Assembly (NCBI GenBank): GCA_003244185.1 | Contig: QHBT01000046.1 | Span: 1-64,000 of the forward strand | Origin: Candidatus Dormiibacter spiritus | GTDB lineage: Bacteria > Chloroflexota > Dormibacteria > Dormibacterales > Dormibacteraceae | Direction of reading: 5' to 3' | DNA: 64,000 nt | Notes under the pieces: model-generated | What the model was told of the DNA's origin: nothing | The model's database searches: none | What the model saw: only the letters and a program-made list of their open reading frames with translations | Made by a program: the position numbers and the translations under genes | Part shown: piece after piece, positions 54,108 through 62,745 of the stretch | Layout: each line of letters starts with the position of its first letter | Position numbering within the stretch: position 1 is the first letter of the stretch

Positions 54108-54869
54108 TTGCCCGCTAAGCGCGTGATCCCCTGCCTCGACGTCACGGCTGGTCGGGTGGTGAAGGGCGTTCGCTTCGTCGACCTGCAGGATGCCGGGGAC
54201 CCAGTCGAGCTGGCGGCGTGGTACGACCGGGAGGGCGCTGATGAGCTCGTCTTCCTCGACATCACTGCCTCTTCGGACCAGCGCCGCATCCTGCTCGACG
54301 TGGTGGCCCAGACCGCTGACCAGCTGTTCATCCCGCTCACCGTGGGCGGCGGTGTCCGCTCAGTCGAGGATGTCCAGGAGCTGCTCTCGAACGGTGCCGA
54401 CAAGGTGGCAGTCAACTCAGCAGCGCTGGCTGATCCGGAGCTTCTGACCGAGGGCGCGGGGCTCTTTGGCGCCCAGTGCATGGTGCTCGCCGTCGACGCT
54501 CGTCGCCGCCAGGACGCCCCGGGCTGGGAGGTCTTCTCCCACGGCGGCCGGCGACCCACCGGCCGCGACGCGATCGAATGGGTGCGGGAGGGCGAGAGCC
54601 GCGGTGCAGGTGAGATTCTGCTCACCTCAATGGATCGGGACGGGACCAAGGAGGGCTTTGACCTCGATCTCACCCGAGCCGTGAGCGAGGCGGTGCGGCT
54701 GCCGGTCATCGCCTCGGGTGGCGCCGGCAGCGCCCAGCATCTGGTCGAGGCGGTGACCACAGGACGAGCGGAGGCAGCGCTGGCCGCCTCCATCTTCCAC
54801 TTCGGCGAGATCTCGATCGGCCAAGTCAAGGCCGCTCTCGCCGAGGCCGGAGTGGAGGTCAGGCGCTGA
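54108..54869 (+). CDS. hisF: Imidazole glycerol phosphate synthase, cyclase subunit
   Basis: 253 residues of (beta/alpha)8 barrel. [20 protein letters not shown] has the first catalytic Asp, [20 protein letters not shown] a phosphate site, [20 protein letters not shown] the second catalytic Asp, and [20 protein letters not shown] and [18 protein letters not shown] close the barrel. It converts PRFAR and ammonia into IGP and AICAR. The LxxDxxxG pattern and long loop after DARR identify HisF rather than HisA. The start is TTG 54108. Confidence 0.95.
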   Translation: MPAKRVIPCLDVTAGRVVKGVRFVDLQDAGDPVELAAWYDREGADELVFLDITASSDQRRILLDVVAQTADQLFIPLTVGGGVRSVEDVQELLSNGADKVAVNSAALADPELLTEGAGLFGAQCMVLAVDARRRQDAPGWEVFSHGGRRPTGRDAIEWVREGESRGAGEILLTSMDRDGTKEGFDLDLTRAVSEAVRLPVIASGGAGSAQHLVEAVTTGRAEAALAASIFHFGEISIGQVKAALAEAGVEVRR

Positions 54870-55168
54870 GACCCGACTTCTCGCAGGGCCTGATCCCGGC
54901 GGTGGCCCAGGACGCGGCGACGGGCGAGGTGTTGATGCTCGCCTACATGGACGGGGAGGCCTGGCGCCATACGCGGGAAACGGGCCGGGCCTGGTTCCAC
55001 TCGCGCCGCCGCGGGCTCTGGGAGAAGGGCGCCACCTCCGGCAACCACATGGAGGTGGTGGAGATCCGGCTCGACTGCGACGGTGACGCCATCCTGCTCC
55101 GCGTCACACCTCAGGGCCCGGCCTGCCACACGGGCGCCCGGAGCTGCTTCTTCAATTCCCCGGAGTAG
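54866..55168 (+). CDS. hisI: Phosphoribosyl-AMP cyclohydrolase
   Basis: 100 residues if it starts at CTG 54866. [20 protein letters not shown] then [60 protein letters not shown] and TGARSCFF with the zinc cysteines. It opens the adenine ring of PR-AMP. The conserved DFxxGLIPAVxQD stretch lies upstream of GTG 54902, the first standard start, and the only start-like codon before it is CTG overlapping the hisF stop (CTGA), the same junction style as elsewhere in the operon. No hisE domain is fused. Confidence 0.9.
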   Translation: MRPDFSQGLIPAVAQDAATGEVLMLAYMDGEAWRHTRETGRAWFHSRRRGLWEKGATSGNHMEVVEIRLDCDGDAILLRVTPQGPACHTGARSCFFNSPE

Positions 55169-55200
55169 CTCCGGGCTGGTCGGCTCTCCTGTGCGCTGCC

Positions 55201-55848
55201 CTACGGCTGGGTGCGGGCCTGCGGGAGCTCGGCCCGTGCGGGGGTCGGCAGTGCGCCCCAGAGCGGCTTGCCCACCGGGAGGAACGGTGTCGCCGCCATG
55301 CTGTTGACGACCCCGGCAGCTGACGTGTACCAGGCGACGAGCGCCGTAACGATTCCCATGTAGCCGCCAAGGGTGACCAGCGCGGTGGTGCCACTCAAGT
55401 ATCCGAGGAACAGCAGGATCTCCGTGATCTCCAGGGTCAGGAAGACTCCGAAGACCGCCCAGTTGACCCTGGCGGCCCAGGCCAACATGTAGGTGTTGAA
55501 GATCGCGAAGGCCAGCACGAACCAGCCCAGGCTGTGCGTCACGTCGGCAGCTGCCACCTTCCCGGCCAGGACCAGGACGATGAACGCTGCCAGCGAGAGC
55601 CAGAAGGCGCCGTAGGACGAGAACGCGGTGGCCCCGAAGGTGTTGCGGTTCTTGAACTCCCACATACCGGCCGCGAACTGGGCGAGGCCGCCATAGAAGA
55701 ACGCCAGGCCCACGAAGATGAGCTCCGGCGCCCAGCCGGCGTTGTGAGCGCTGAGCACGAAGGTGGTGAGGGCGAAAGCGGCCAGACCCAACGGGGCCGG
55801 ATCCGCGACCGGGAGCACCGGTCTCGTTTCCTCTGCCAGCTCAGACAT
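55201..55848 (-). CDS. Acetate uptake transporter, GPR1/FUN34/SatP family
   Basis: 215 residues with six helices. The family signature [20 protein letters not shown] (NPAPLGL type) and [20 protein letters not shown] followed by [20 protein letters not shown] match SatP/Yaa[14 protein letters not shown] follows. Members take up acetate or succinate with protons. No acs or ackA gene is adjacent. It converges with the his operon and is separated from it by 32 bases. Confidence 0.92.
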   Translation of the reverse strand: MSELAEETRPVLPVADPAPLGLAAFALTTFVLSAHNAGWAPELIFVGLAFFYGGLAQFAAGMWEFKNRNTFGATAFSSYGAFWLSLAAFIVLVLAGKVAAADVTHSLGWFVLAFAIFNTYMLAWAARVNWAVFGVFLTLEITEILLFLGYLSGTTALVTLGGYMGIVTALVAWYTSAAGVVNSMAATPFLPVGKPLWGALPTPARAELPQARTQP

Positions 55849-56015
55849 TTACTCCCTCCTCTGCGTTCGGTCTGCCAACTGCTCTAAGCGAGGATTTCCT
55901 TCACGCGGTGAGTGCATCGTACGCCCTCTTCTGCGGAACTTGGGCACGTTGTCGGCGTCGGCATTCAAGACGCGGTCAACCCGTGCCAGCAGCCACAGTG
56001 GTCATGGCCAGCCGG

Positions 56016-56801
56016 TCATTTGCGACCCACCGCCAGGACCTGGCCCTCACAGAGGTAGAAGTCAGTGTGGTTCAGGGGGTGGTCCTGGTGGGCGGGATCT
56101 CGCAGCCGAGACCACGCCTCGAGGTCAGCGTCAGGCAGCGCCTGGTTGGAGGCGACCGCGGCCAGGAACGCGAGCCACTCGGCGAAAAAGCCGCGCTCCT
56201 GGTCAGTGAGAGGAGCCCAGCGTTCGATCAGCTCGCTCTTCTGCCAGACCGACTGGAGGCCAGCGTGCTCCAACCAGCGGCGCAGCTCACGACCCCGCAC
56301 TGAGCCGCGGGACTGCACGCTGGCGGTCACCGATTCGGCGCAGACCTGCGCCAGCCGGGCGAGGAGAAACGGATCGCCCGGGTGGACACGCATCAGGAGC
56401 ATGTCGACGTCTTTGACAGCAACCAAACCGCCAGGCTTCACCACCCGCTTGAACTCGAGCAGCGCGCGCGCCAGCTCCTCGTCGCTCAGGTACTGGCCGA
56501 CGTTGGCGCACCACACGGCAGCAAAGCTGGAGTCCGGATAGGGCAGGTTCAGCACTGAACCTGTGCGCGCCTGAAAGCCGGCCTTGCGCGCCGCGGCCAC
56601 GTTCGCCGGCGCCTGGTCGACCGCCTCCAGCCCGCCACTCTCGCCGACCAGCTCGCTCAGCAGGGGCAGGAAGCTGCCGGAACCGCAGCCGGCGTCGAGC
56701 ACGCGATCACCGTTCCGGATGCCGGCTCTCCGCAGCATGGACTCGTACTCAGGCCGGCAGGCGACAAAGTGCGCGTCGAGCCAGAGCTCATCGGTCAGCA
56801 C
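56016..56801 (-). CDS. Class I SAM-dependent methyltransferase
   Basis: 261 residues. NGDRVLDAGCGSGSFLPLLS is SAM motif I, GLEAVDQAPANVAAARKAGF motif II, PYPDSSFAAVWCANVGQYLS motif IV, and ALLEFKRVVKPGGLVAVKDV motif VI. The substrate is unknown. It lies 26 bases after the DUF1989 gene on the same strand and probably belongs to the YqcI/DUF1989/GT2 unit, where it could methylate a hydroxylated nitrogen product. That role is inference only. Confidence 0.83.
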   Translation of the reverse strand: MLTDELWLDAHFVACRPEYESMLRRAGIRNGDRVLDAGCGSGSFLPLLSELVGESGGLEAVDQAPANVAAARKAGFQARTGSVLNLPYPDSSFAAVWCANVGQYLSDEELARALLEFKRVVKPGGLVAVKDVDMLLMRVHPGDPFLLARLAQVCAESVTASVQSRGSVRGRELRRWLEHAGLQSVWQKSELIERWAPLTDQERGFFAEWLAFLAAVASNQALPDADLEAWSRLRDPAHQDHPLNHTDFYLCEGQVLAVGRK

Positions 56802-56827
56802 CTGACCGGCGGCGGCCTCGTGGGAGC

Positions 56828-57412
56828 TCAGCTGAAGACCTCGTAGTCGATCGGCTTGAAGGCGTAGTTGTTGGACATCTCGGCCGAGCAGGCGGTGAGG
56901 CCGACTATCAGGTCGAGCTCGGCCCTGAACACTATCTGATCACCAGCCCGGGAGAGCGGGCGGGCGACGGTGAGCCTGCCGTCGGCGGCCACCTGGACGT
57001 TCATGAACACGTTGAAGGTGGTGGGGATGCGGCTCTCCGCAATGCCGAAGGGCGCCAGGTTCCCGCTCAGGTTTTCGAGGCAGCTCGGATGGTGGCCGTT
57101 TTGCTTATAGATGATGCGAAAGGTCTCGGGGCTGCAGGGAGTGAGAAGGAAGTCGTGACGGCCGACGTCGTCTCGCTCGATCGTGAGCAGCGGCCGGCTG
57201 CGGTTGGAATAGAGGATGTGGCCGGTGGTGAGAAAGAGGGTCTCGTTGTAGTCAAGGCTGCGGCCTGAGGAGAGCACCTCGTCCACGTCGTCGGCGGCGA
57301 AGGCCATCAGGTCGGCCACCTGCTCGCCGCAGGGATCAACCACCCGCAGCCGCTCCCCGGCCGCCAGCCGGAACGCCGTGCCGGTCTGGGGGGCGAGCCT
57401 CGCCCGGTTCAC
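56828..57412 (-). CDS. DUF1989 (urea carboxylase-associated) family protein
   Basis: 194 residues. GTAFRLAAGERLRVVDPCGE, QVADLMAFAADDVDEVLSSG, TLFLTTGHILYSNRSRPLLT, PCSPETFRIIYKQNGHHPSC, and IPTTFNVFMNVQVAADGRL are the DUF1989 pattern, with the conserved Cys/His that suggest metal binding. Relatives cluster with urea carboxylase or guanidine-related genes. Reaction unknown. GTG 57412 begins one base past the stop of the YqcI/YcgG-like gene, so the two proteins are very likely made together. Confidence 0.85.
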   Translation of the reverse strand: MNRARLAPQTGTAFRLAAGERLRVVDPCGEQVADLMAFAADDVDEVLSSGRSLDYNETLFLTTGHILYSNRSRPLLTIERDDVGRHDFLLTPCSPETFRIIYKQNGHHPSCLENLSGNLAPFGIAESRIPTTFNVFMNVQVAADGRLTVARPLSRAGDQIVFRAELDLIVGLTACSAEMSNNYAFKPIDYEVFS

Positions 57413-57413
57413 G

Positions 57414-58121
57414 TCAGTCAGTTTGGTCCTCTGTGAAGCTGACGGGACAGCGCCAGCCCGGCGGCACCTGCCGGCCTGAATATTGGCGAGACTCAGGCGC
57501 AAGGCCAAAGTCGGCCAGGTTGGGGTTCAGGCTGCCCTGCAGCTCCACCTCTCGTCGCCGAATCGCTTCCCGCAAGCGGCTGAAGCGACCCTCGGTGCGA
57601 AGGCGAGCGAACTGATCGTGGGGGTTGAACGCGAGGGCGGGCCAGTCGAAGCGACGAGCCAGACGGCTCGCCTCCGGATGCAGGCCGACCACAAAGAAGG
57701 CTTGGCCGCCGAAGCTGAAGCCGAAGTGGGGGCTCTGCGGGTCTCGATCCACGCCGGCGTCCCAATCGGACTGCTCGCTATCCCAACGGTGCAGGTCCGC
57801 GAGCTGCTGCCAGAGCCGCGCTTCGAAGCGGACCTCATCCAGGTCGCGGGGGCCGCTGAAACAGGCGATGTAGCTGGCGAAGCCGGGCGCCTGTCGGCGA
57901 TGTCCCGCGGCGAAACGGTTCAGGTCGCTGGCCAGCCGGCGAGTGGTCGCCCTCGAGCCGAGCTCACCGTAGCGGCGAGCTTGCAACCCGCCCTGGTGAA
58001 GTGCGGATTTGGCCCCCAGACAGGAAAAGCTGGGCGCCTCCAAGAACTCGGTCAGAGCCGCCAGTGAATCAGCGTCAGGTGCGGCGTCAAGCCGACCGCC
58101 AGCCGAGTGCTCGACGATCAT
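57414..58121 (-). CDS. YqcI/YcgG (GntA-like) family protein
   Basis: 235 residues. FSCLGAKSALHQGGLQARRY, YIACFSGPRDLDEVRFEARL, LHRWDSEQSDWDAGVDRDPQ, HFGFSFGGQAFFVVGLHPEA, and WPALAFNPHDQFARLRTEG are diagnostic for YqcI/YcgG. One member, GntA of guanitoxin biosynthesis, is a haem-dependent N-hydroxylase of an arginine-derived substrate; most others are uncharacterised. The His residues in the PHF and LHPEA motifs are candidates for metal or haem contact. It overlaps the GT2 stop by four bases and precedes DUF1989. Confidence 0.88.
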   Translation of the reverse strand: MIVEHSAGGRLDAAPDADSLAALTEFLEAPSFSCLGAKSALHQGGLQARRYGELGSRATTRRLASDLNRFAAGHRRQAPGFASYIACFSGPRDLDEVRFEARLWQQLADLHRWDSEQSDWDAGVDRDPQSPHFGFSFGGQAFFVVGLHPEASRLARRFDWPALAFNPHDQFARLRTEGRFSRLREAIRRREVELQGSLNPNLADFGLAPESRQYSGRQVPPGWRCPVSFTEDQTD

Positions 58122-59158
58122 GACTGCGCCTCACTCAGCGGATGACGGCGGCGAAGAGCCGCCGACGAGCTGGCCGCCCGGGTCAGCAGGCCGCCTCGGT
58201 AGCGCACCCCGCCCAGCCAGAGCCTCGAGCCGACTGCCAGCCAGCTGCAGACGCCGCGCTCCAACACCCAGGCCGGCGCCAGCCAGGAACTGGAGGCGGG
58301 AAACACTGTGCGGCCTGAGTCCCGGCGTCGACCCAGTTCAGCCAGGCCCACCCAGGACGCGGCGACGACGGCCAGCCCGGCCCAGCTGCGGCGAGCTGCC
58401 AGGGCGACGCTAAGCGGCAGCACGGCCAGCCAGACGGCGAGCCGCCAGGGCCTGGCGAACTCGTCGTAGGCCTGGCGAACCCGCTGACCCCAGAACTGTC
58501 TCTGGCTGGGGGGCTGGCGCCGGACGAAGAGATCGCCGAGCACCCGCTCGCGGCCGCCGGTGCTCTGCACGGTCCGCACCAGCTCCAGGTTCTCGAAGAG
58601 CACGCTGCCGTTATAGCCGCCGCTGGCAGCCAGCCGGGAGCGGCGCACGGCCAGGGTGCCAGGCCAGTCGCCACCAGTGGCGCGGTTGATCAGGCTGCGG
58701 GCGGTATCCCAGCGGGCGTGCCAGGGCAGGGGAGAGAAATAGTTCTGGGGCCTCACCACATCGGCCTCGGTGAGCGCGTCGACGAGCCTGCGCAGCTGAG
58801 GCAGGTCGTAGCGAACATCGTCGTCAGCGATGACCAGAGCTTCCTGTCCCGCGGCGGCCAGTCCCGTGAGCACGCCCCAGACCTTGCCGTTCTGGCAGCG
58901 GAGCGCAGGTGCCGGCCGGAGCTGCGTCACAGTGTCTCCCCAGAGCTGGGTGTGGGCGGAGTACACGGGATCCGGGGAGGCGTCGACCACTATCACCTCC
59001 ACATGCGCCGAGAGCAAGTCAAGATAGGCTGCCAGCTCAGCGTCGGAAGGGTCTGACCGATCGCGGCGGAGGGGCAGGACGTAGGTGGCCGGGAGCGTCT
59101 CTGCAATCCCAGCCTGCGCCGGTTGCCCCTCGCCGGCCAGCGCCTTCGCGGTTTTCAT
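58118..59158 (-). CDS. Family 2 glycosyltransferase with C-terminal membrane helices
   Basis: 346 residues. ATYVLPLRRDRSDPSDAELA, AHVEVIVVDASPDPVYSAHT, and the donor-site EALVIADDDVRYDLPQLRRL (DDD) give the GT-A half. PGTLAVRRSRLAASGGYNGS, LFENLELVRTVQSTGGRERV and a terminal block of helices (WLAVLPLSVALAARRSWAGL and others) follow. It is not the canonical QxxRW processive type. Possibly a lipid-linked or surface glycan transferase. ATG 59158 is chosen over the upstream M because homology begins close to it. First gene of a four-gene minus-strand run. Confidence 0.8.
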   Translation of the reverse strand: MKTAKALAGEGQPAQAGIAETLPATYVLPLRRDRSDPSDAELAAYLDLLSAHVEVIVVDASPDPVYSAHTQLWGDTVTQLRPAPALRCQNGKVWGVLTGLAAAGQEALVIADDDVRYDLPQLRRLVDALTEADVVRPQNYFSPLPWHARWDTARSLINRATGGDWPGTLAVRRSRLAASGGYNGSVLFENLELVRTVQSTGGRERVLGDLFVRRQPPSQRQFWGQRVRQAYDEFARPWRLAVWLAVLPLSVALAARRSWAGLAVVAASWVGLAELGRRRDSGRTVFPASSSWLAPAWVLERGVCSWLAVGSRLWLGGVRYRGGLLTRAASSSAALRRRHPLSEAQS

Positions 59159-59259
59159 GTTGAGTGACAGCGAGTGTATAAGGACTTCTACGCTGGGCAG
59201 TCGCTCAAAAGCTGAAGCGCCGCGGCCTGATATCACACAGTGAGGCCGTGCCGCGTGGT

Positions 59260-59550
59260 CTAGCCCTCTACCTCAACTCCCTTCCAGAAGGCCACGTGGT
59301 CCTTGATCTGCTGGGCGGCGGCCTTCGGTGCGGGGTAGTACCAGGCCGCGTCGGTGTTGGTCTCGCCCTTGGCGAGAACGTTGTAATAGCTCGCTTCGCC
59401 CTTCCAGGGACAGGTACTGTGCGCCTCGGAAGGCTGAAGTACCCCTTCAGTGACCGAATCCGGGGGAAAGTAGTGGTTCCCCTCCACGACGACTGTCGAA
59501 TCGCTCTCCGCCAGGACTGCACCGTTCCAAGTTGCTCTTGCCATGGCCAT
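59260..59550 (-). CDS. DUF427 family protein
   Basis: 96 residues. RATWNGAVLAESDSTVVVEG, NHYFPPDSVTEGVLQPSEAH, STCPWKGEASYYNVLAKGET, and AWYYPAPKAAAQQIKDHVAF are the complete DUF427 pattern (TCPWKG is the hallmark). Function unknown. ATG 59550 or 59544 may be used; neither has a ribosome binding site, and a leaderless transcript is possible. It diverges from argC, with the ARG-box-like region between them. Confidence 0.88.
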   Translation of the reverse strand: MAMARATWNGAVLAESDSTVVVEGNHYFPPDSVTEGVLQPSEAHSTCPWKGEASYYNVLAKGETNTDAAWYYPAPKAAAQQIKDHVAFWKGVEVEG

Positions 59551-59600
59551 GGAACCGGCGCCGCCCGACCTTCATTCCGGCAAGCAGCGCAAGCGCCAGA

Positions 59601-59638
59601 CCTGCATAAAGATGCGTCACCTTGTATGTTTATGCAGG
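59601..59638 (+). promoter_or_regulatory. Paired ARG-box-like operator before argC
   Basis: Perfect ten-base inverted arms CCTGCATAAA (59601-59610) and TTTATGCAGG (59629-59638), 18 bases apart. Each arm starts its own imperfect dyad: CTGCATAAAGATGCGTC and TTGTATGTTTATGCAGG, both like the TGCATA/TATGCA ArgR consensus. The last arm ends one base before the argC ATG, so ArgR bound here would cover the start. argR itself ends this operon. Confidence 0.75.
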
Positions 59639-59639
59639 T

Positions 59640-60653
59640 ATGAGGAGGGTTCGAGCAGCCGTCGCCGGGGCCAACGGCTATGCGGGAATGACGCTGGTCA
59701 ACCTCCTCGAACTACATCCGGGCGTCGAGCTGGCCCAGCTCACCTCGCGCTCGTTCGCCGGCCGGCCTTACCAATCGGTCTTTCCTCTGTTGGAGCGGAA
59801 AGGCGAATTTCTGGCCGCACCGGAGCCCGAGCAGGTCGACGTCATCTTCAGCTGCCTGCCCCACAACGTCGGCGCCGGTCTGGCCGCCGAGTGGCTGACC
59901 CGCGGGGTGCGCGTCATCGACCTCAGCGCCGACTTTCGGCTCAAGGACGCCAATCAGTATCCGCGCTGGTATGGGCAGGACCACCCCAGCCCTGGAGTGC
60001 TGGCCCAGGCGGTGTTCGGGCTGCCCGAACTTCATGCCGCGGAATTGCCCCAGGCGCGATTGATAGCCGTCCCCGGCTGCTACTCGACCGCCTCCATTCT
60101 CGCCCTGGCGCCTGCTGTGAAGGCTGGCCTGGCGGGCCCCGATGTGGTGGTCGACGCCAAGTCTGGAGTCTCGGGCGCCGGCCGCAGCGTCGGTCTCGGC
60201 ACTCACTTTTCGGAGGTGAGCGACTCAGTTCACGCATATGCGGTCAGCGGCCACCGGCACCTGGCCGAGCTGACGCAGGAGCTGTGCTCACTGGCGCCGG
60301 CCAAGCCGCCGCAGCTGACCTTCGTGCCCCACCTGATCCCCATGGTGCGGGGCATCCTCACCACCTGCTACTTCGACCTCATGAGCCCGCGCGATGAGCT
60401 GGAGAAGGTGTATTTCGACTTCTACGCCGGCCAGCCGTTCACCCAGGTGCTGCGGGAGCCGGCTGCCACCAAACTTGCCGCGCACACCAACCGCTGCCTC
60501 ATCAACGTCTCTCAGCAGGGACCGAAGGCAGTCGTGACTGCTGCCATCGACAACCTCTTGAAGGGGGCCGCGGGCCAGGCGGTCGAGTGCTTCAACCTGG
60601 CCTTCGCCTTCGAGCGGGGGGAAGGCCTGCGGCTGGCCGCGCAGTGGCCGTGA
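59640..60653 (+). CDS. argC: N-acetyl-gamma-glutamyl-phosphate reductase
   Basis: 337 residues. RAAVAGANGYAGMTLVNLLE is the NADP loop, VIFSCLPHNVGAGLAAEWLT and VIDLSADFRLKDANQYPRWY follow, the catalytic Cys is in LIAVPGCYSTASILALAPAV, KSGVSGAGRSVGLGTHFSEV and GHRHLAELTQE hold the catalytic His, and LTFVPHLIPMVRGILTTCYF closes it. It reduces N-acetylglutamyl-phosphate. ATG 59640 sits one base after the operator arm. The stop overlaps the argJ GTG. Confidence 0.95.
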   Translation: MRRVRAAVAGANGYAGMTLVNLLELHPGVELAQLTSRSFAGRPYQSVFPLLERKGEFLAAPEPEQVDVIFSCLPHNVGAGLAAEWLTRGVRVIDLSADFRLKDANQYPRWYGQDHPSPGVLAQAVFGLPELHAAELPQARLIAVPGCYSTASILALAPAVKAGLAGPDVVVDAKSGVSGAGRSVGLGTHFSEVSDSVHAYAVSGHRHLAELTQELCSLAPAKPPQLTFVPHLIPMVRGILTTCYFDLMSPRDELEKVYFDFYAGQPFTQVLREPAATKLAAHTNRCLINVSQQGPKAVVTAAIDNLLKGAAGQAVECFNLAFAFERGEGLRLAAQWP

Positions 60654-61894
60654 CCGCCCCCATCCGGCACATCGAGGGCGGCCTCACAGCGCCGCGGGGC
60701 TGGCAGGCAGGTGTGGCGGTCTGCGGGGTCAAGGCCTTCACCGCAGGAGCCAGCGCTCTCGGGGACGAGCAGCGGGAGGACCTGACTGTCCTCTACAGCG
60801 AATCAGCCTGCGACGCCGGCGGCGTCTTCACCACCAACCGGGTGAAGAGCGCCTCGGTCATCATCGACCAGCTTCACCTGGCCAACAACCGGGTCCAGGC
60901 CCTGGTGGTGTGCTCGGGAAACGCCAACGCCTGCACGGGAGCGCAGGGCTTCAAGGACGCCCTTCAGATGGCCAAACAGACAGCTGACCGGCTTGACCTG
61001 GATCCCAACCAGGTCCTGGTAGGTACCACCGGTGTGATAGGCCGGAACCTGCCCATGGACGCGGTGAAGCGAGGCATCGCCCATGCGTGCAACCGCCTGG
61101 GCAGAGACCAGGGCGAGCTCGCCGCTCGCGCCATCATGACCACCGACACTCGGCCCAAGACCCATGCTGTGGAGCTGGAAATGGCTGGCGTGACTGTGCG
61201 GGTGGGCGGCATGGCCAAGGGCTCGGGCATGATCCATCCCAACCTGGCGACCATGCTTGCGTTCATATCCACCGACGCCGCGGTGGCCCCGGGCTGGCTC
61301 AAGGCGATCACCAAGCGAGTCGCCGACCGCAGCTTCAACCAGGTGACAGTGGACGGAGACTCTTCGACCAACGACACCTTCCTCATCCTGGCCAACGCCG
61401 CCGCGGGCAACGAGCCGGTAGAGCCGGCGACGCCCGAAGCTGAGCTGTTGGAGGGGGCGATAGTGGCTGTCGCCCGAGAGCTCGCTCGCTCGATAGCTCA
61501 GGACGGCGAAGGCGCCACCAAGCTCATCACCGTGCGAGTGACAGGCGCCGCCGACTCAGAGCAGGCGCGGCTGGCGGCGCGCACAGTCGCGTCCTCCAGC
61601 CTGGTCAAGACAGCTGTTCACGGCGGCGACCCCAACTGGGGCCGGATCCTCTGCGCGCTGGGCTACAGCGGTGCTGAGCTGGCCCTCGACAGGCTCCGGC
61701 TGGAGATCGCCGGGCTGCCCATCTTCAGCCTGGGAGCAGGGCTGGACGTGGATCTAAGTGCCGTCCGGCGGGCCTTCGAGGGGGCGGAGATCGAGATCCA
61801 CGCGGAGCTCGGACTGGGCAGCGGTGAAGCCGAGGCCTGGGGCTGCGACCTCTCCGCTGAGTACGTGCACATCAACGCGGACTACACGACATGA
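60650..61894 (+). CDS. argJ: Bifunctional ornithine acetyltransferase/N-acetylglutamate synthase
   Basis: 414 residues. VLYSESACDAGGVFTTNRVK, VVCSGNANACTGAQGFKDAL, VGTTGVIGRNLPMDAVKRGI, the self-cleavage site KGSGMIHPNLATMLAFISTD (new N-terminal Thr in ATML), SFNQVTVDGDSSTNDTFLIL, and AVHGGDPNWGRILCALGYSG are all ArgJ features. It recycles acetyl from N-acetylornithine to glutamate; many members also use acetyl-CoA. No argA is seen. GTG 60650 overlaps argC and its stop overlaps argB. Confidence 0.96.
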   Translation: MTAPIRHIEGGLTAPRGWQAGVAVCGVKAFTAGASALGDEQREDLTVLYSESACDAGGVFTTNRVKSASVIIDQLHLANNRVQALVVCSGNANACTGAQGFKDALQMAKQTADRLDLDPNQVLVGTTGVIGRNLPMDAVKRGIAHACNRLGRDQGELAARAIMTTDTRPKTHAVELEMAGVTVRVGGMAKGSGMIHPNLATMLAFISTDAAVAPGWLKAITKRVADRSFNQVTVDGDSSTNDTFLILANAAAGNEPVEPATPEAELLEGAIVAVARELARSIAQDGEGATKLITVRVTGAADSEQARLAARTVASSSLVKTAVHGGDPNWGRILCALGYSGAELALDRLRLEIAGLPIFSLGAGLDVDLSAVRRAFEGAEIEIHAELGLGSGEAEAWGCDLSAEYVHINADYTT

Positions 61895-62745
61895 CAGAGG
61901 AGGAGGCCGTGACCCTCGACGTGCAGGCTCGGGCCCAGGTGCTGGTCGAGGCCCTGCCTTACATCAAGCGCTTCCACAATCGGATAGTCGTCGTCAAAGT
62001 GGGCGGCAACGCGATCGAGCAGCGCAAGGAGGAGACGCTGCTGGACATAGTGCTGCTGCGCTATGTGGGCATGCTGCCGGTCCTGGTCCACGGCGGCGGT
62101 CCGGAGATCTCCGCCCTGTCGGGCCGGCTTGGCCTCACTTCTGAGTTTCGCAACGGGCTGCGCGTCACCGACGAGCAGACCATGGAAGTAGTCAAGATGG
62201 TGCTGACCGGCAAGGTCAATCCTGATTTGGTGGCACGCCTCAACCGGCTGGGCGGGCAGGCGGTGGGCATGTCAGGCGAGGACGGGCCCAGCATCATCGC
62301 GAGCGAACTCGATCCTGCCTTGGGTTTCGTGGGCAAGGTGACCCAGGTTAACCCCGAGCCGATCACGGCCCTGATCGACCGCGGCTACGTGCCGATCATC
62401 GCCTCCATCGGACTCGGCTACGACGGCAACTCCTACAACATCAACGCTGACACCGTGGCGGCCGAGATAGCTGTTGCCCTGCGCGCGGCAAAGCTGATCC
62501 TGATGACCGACGTCACCGGCATCCTCGATGGCGAGGGTCAGGTCAGGAGCGAGATCAAGCGTGCCAGCGCCGAACGGATGCTCACCCGGGGTGAGGTCAC
62601 GGGCGGCATGATCCCCAAGCTGCAGGCCTGCCTGCGCTCACTCGAGGCGGTGCCGCTGGCCCACATCATCGACGGTCGCCTGCCGCACTCGCTCCTGCTT
62701 GAGCTCTTCACCGAGGGCGGCATCGGCACGATGGTGACACCGTGA
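61891..62745 (+). CDS. argB: Acetylglutamate kinase
   Basis: 284 residues. VVVKVGGNAIEQRKEETLLD and VLVHGGGPEISALSGRLGLT are the phosphate-binding loops, followed by GLRVTDEQTMEVVKMVLTGK, DGNSYNINADTVAAEIAVAL, ILMTDVTGILDGEGQVRSEI and GEVTGGMIPKLQACLRSLEA. It phosphorylates N-acetylglutamate. The N-terminal helix (ALPYIKRFHNR) is the form linked to arginine-sensitive hexamers. Cyanobacterial homologues are PII-controlled, and a PII gene occurs in this window, but contact here is untested. ATG overlaps the argJ stop. Confidence 0.96.
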   Translation: MTEEEAVTLDVQARAQVLVEALPYIKRFHNRIVVVKVGGNAIEQRKEETLLDIVLLRYVGMLPVLVHGGGPEISALSGRLGLTSEFRNGLRVTDEQTMEVVKMVLTGKVNPDLVARLNRLGGQAVGMSGEDGPSIIASELDPALGFVGKVTQVNPEPITALIDRGYVPIIASIGLGYDGNSYNINADTVAAEIAVALRAAKLILMTDVTGILDGEGQVRSEIKRASAERMLTRGEVTGGMIPKLQACLRSLEAVPLAHIIDGRLPHSLLLELFTEGGIGTMVTP

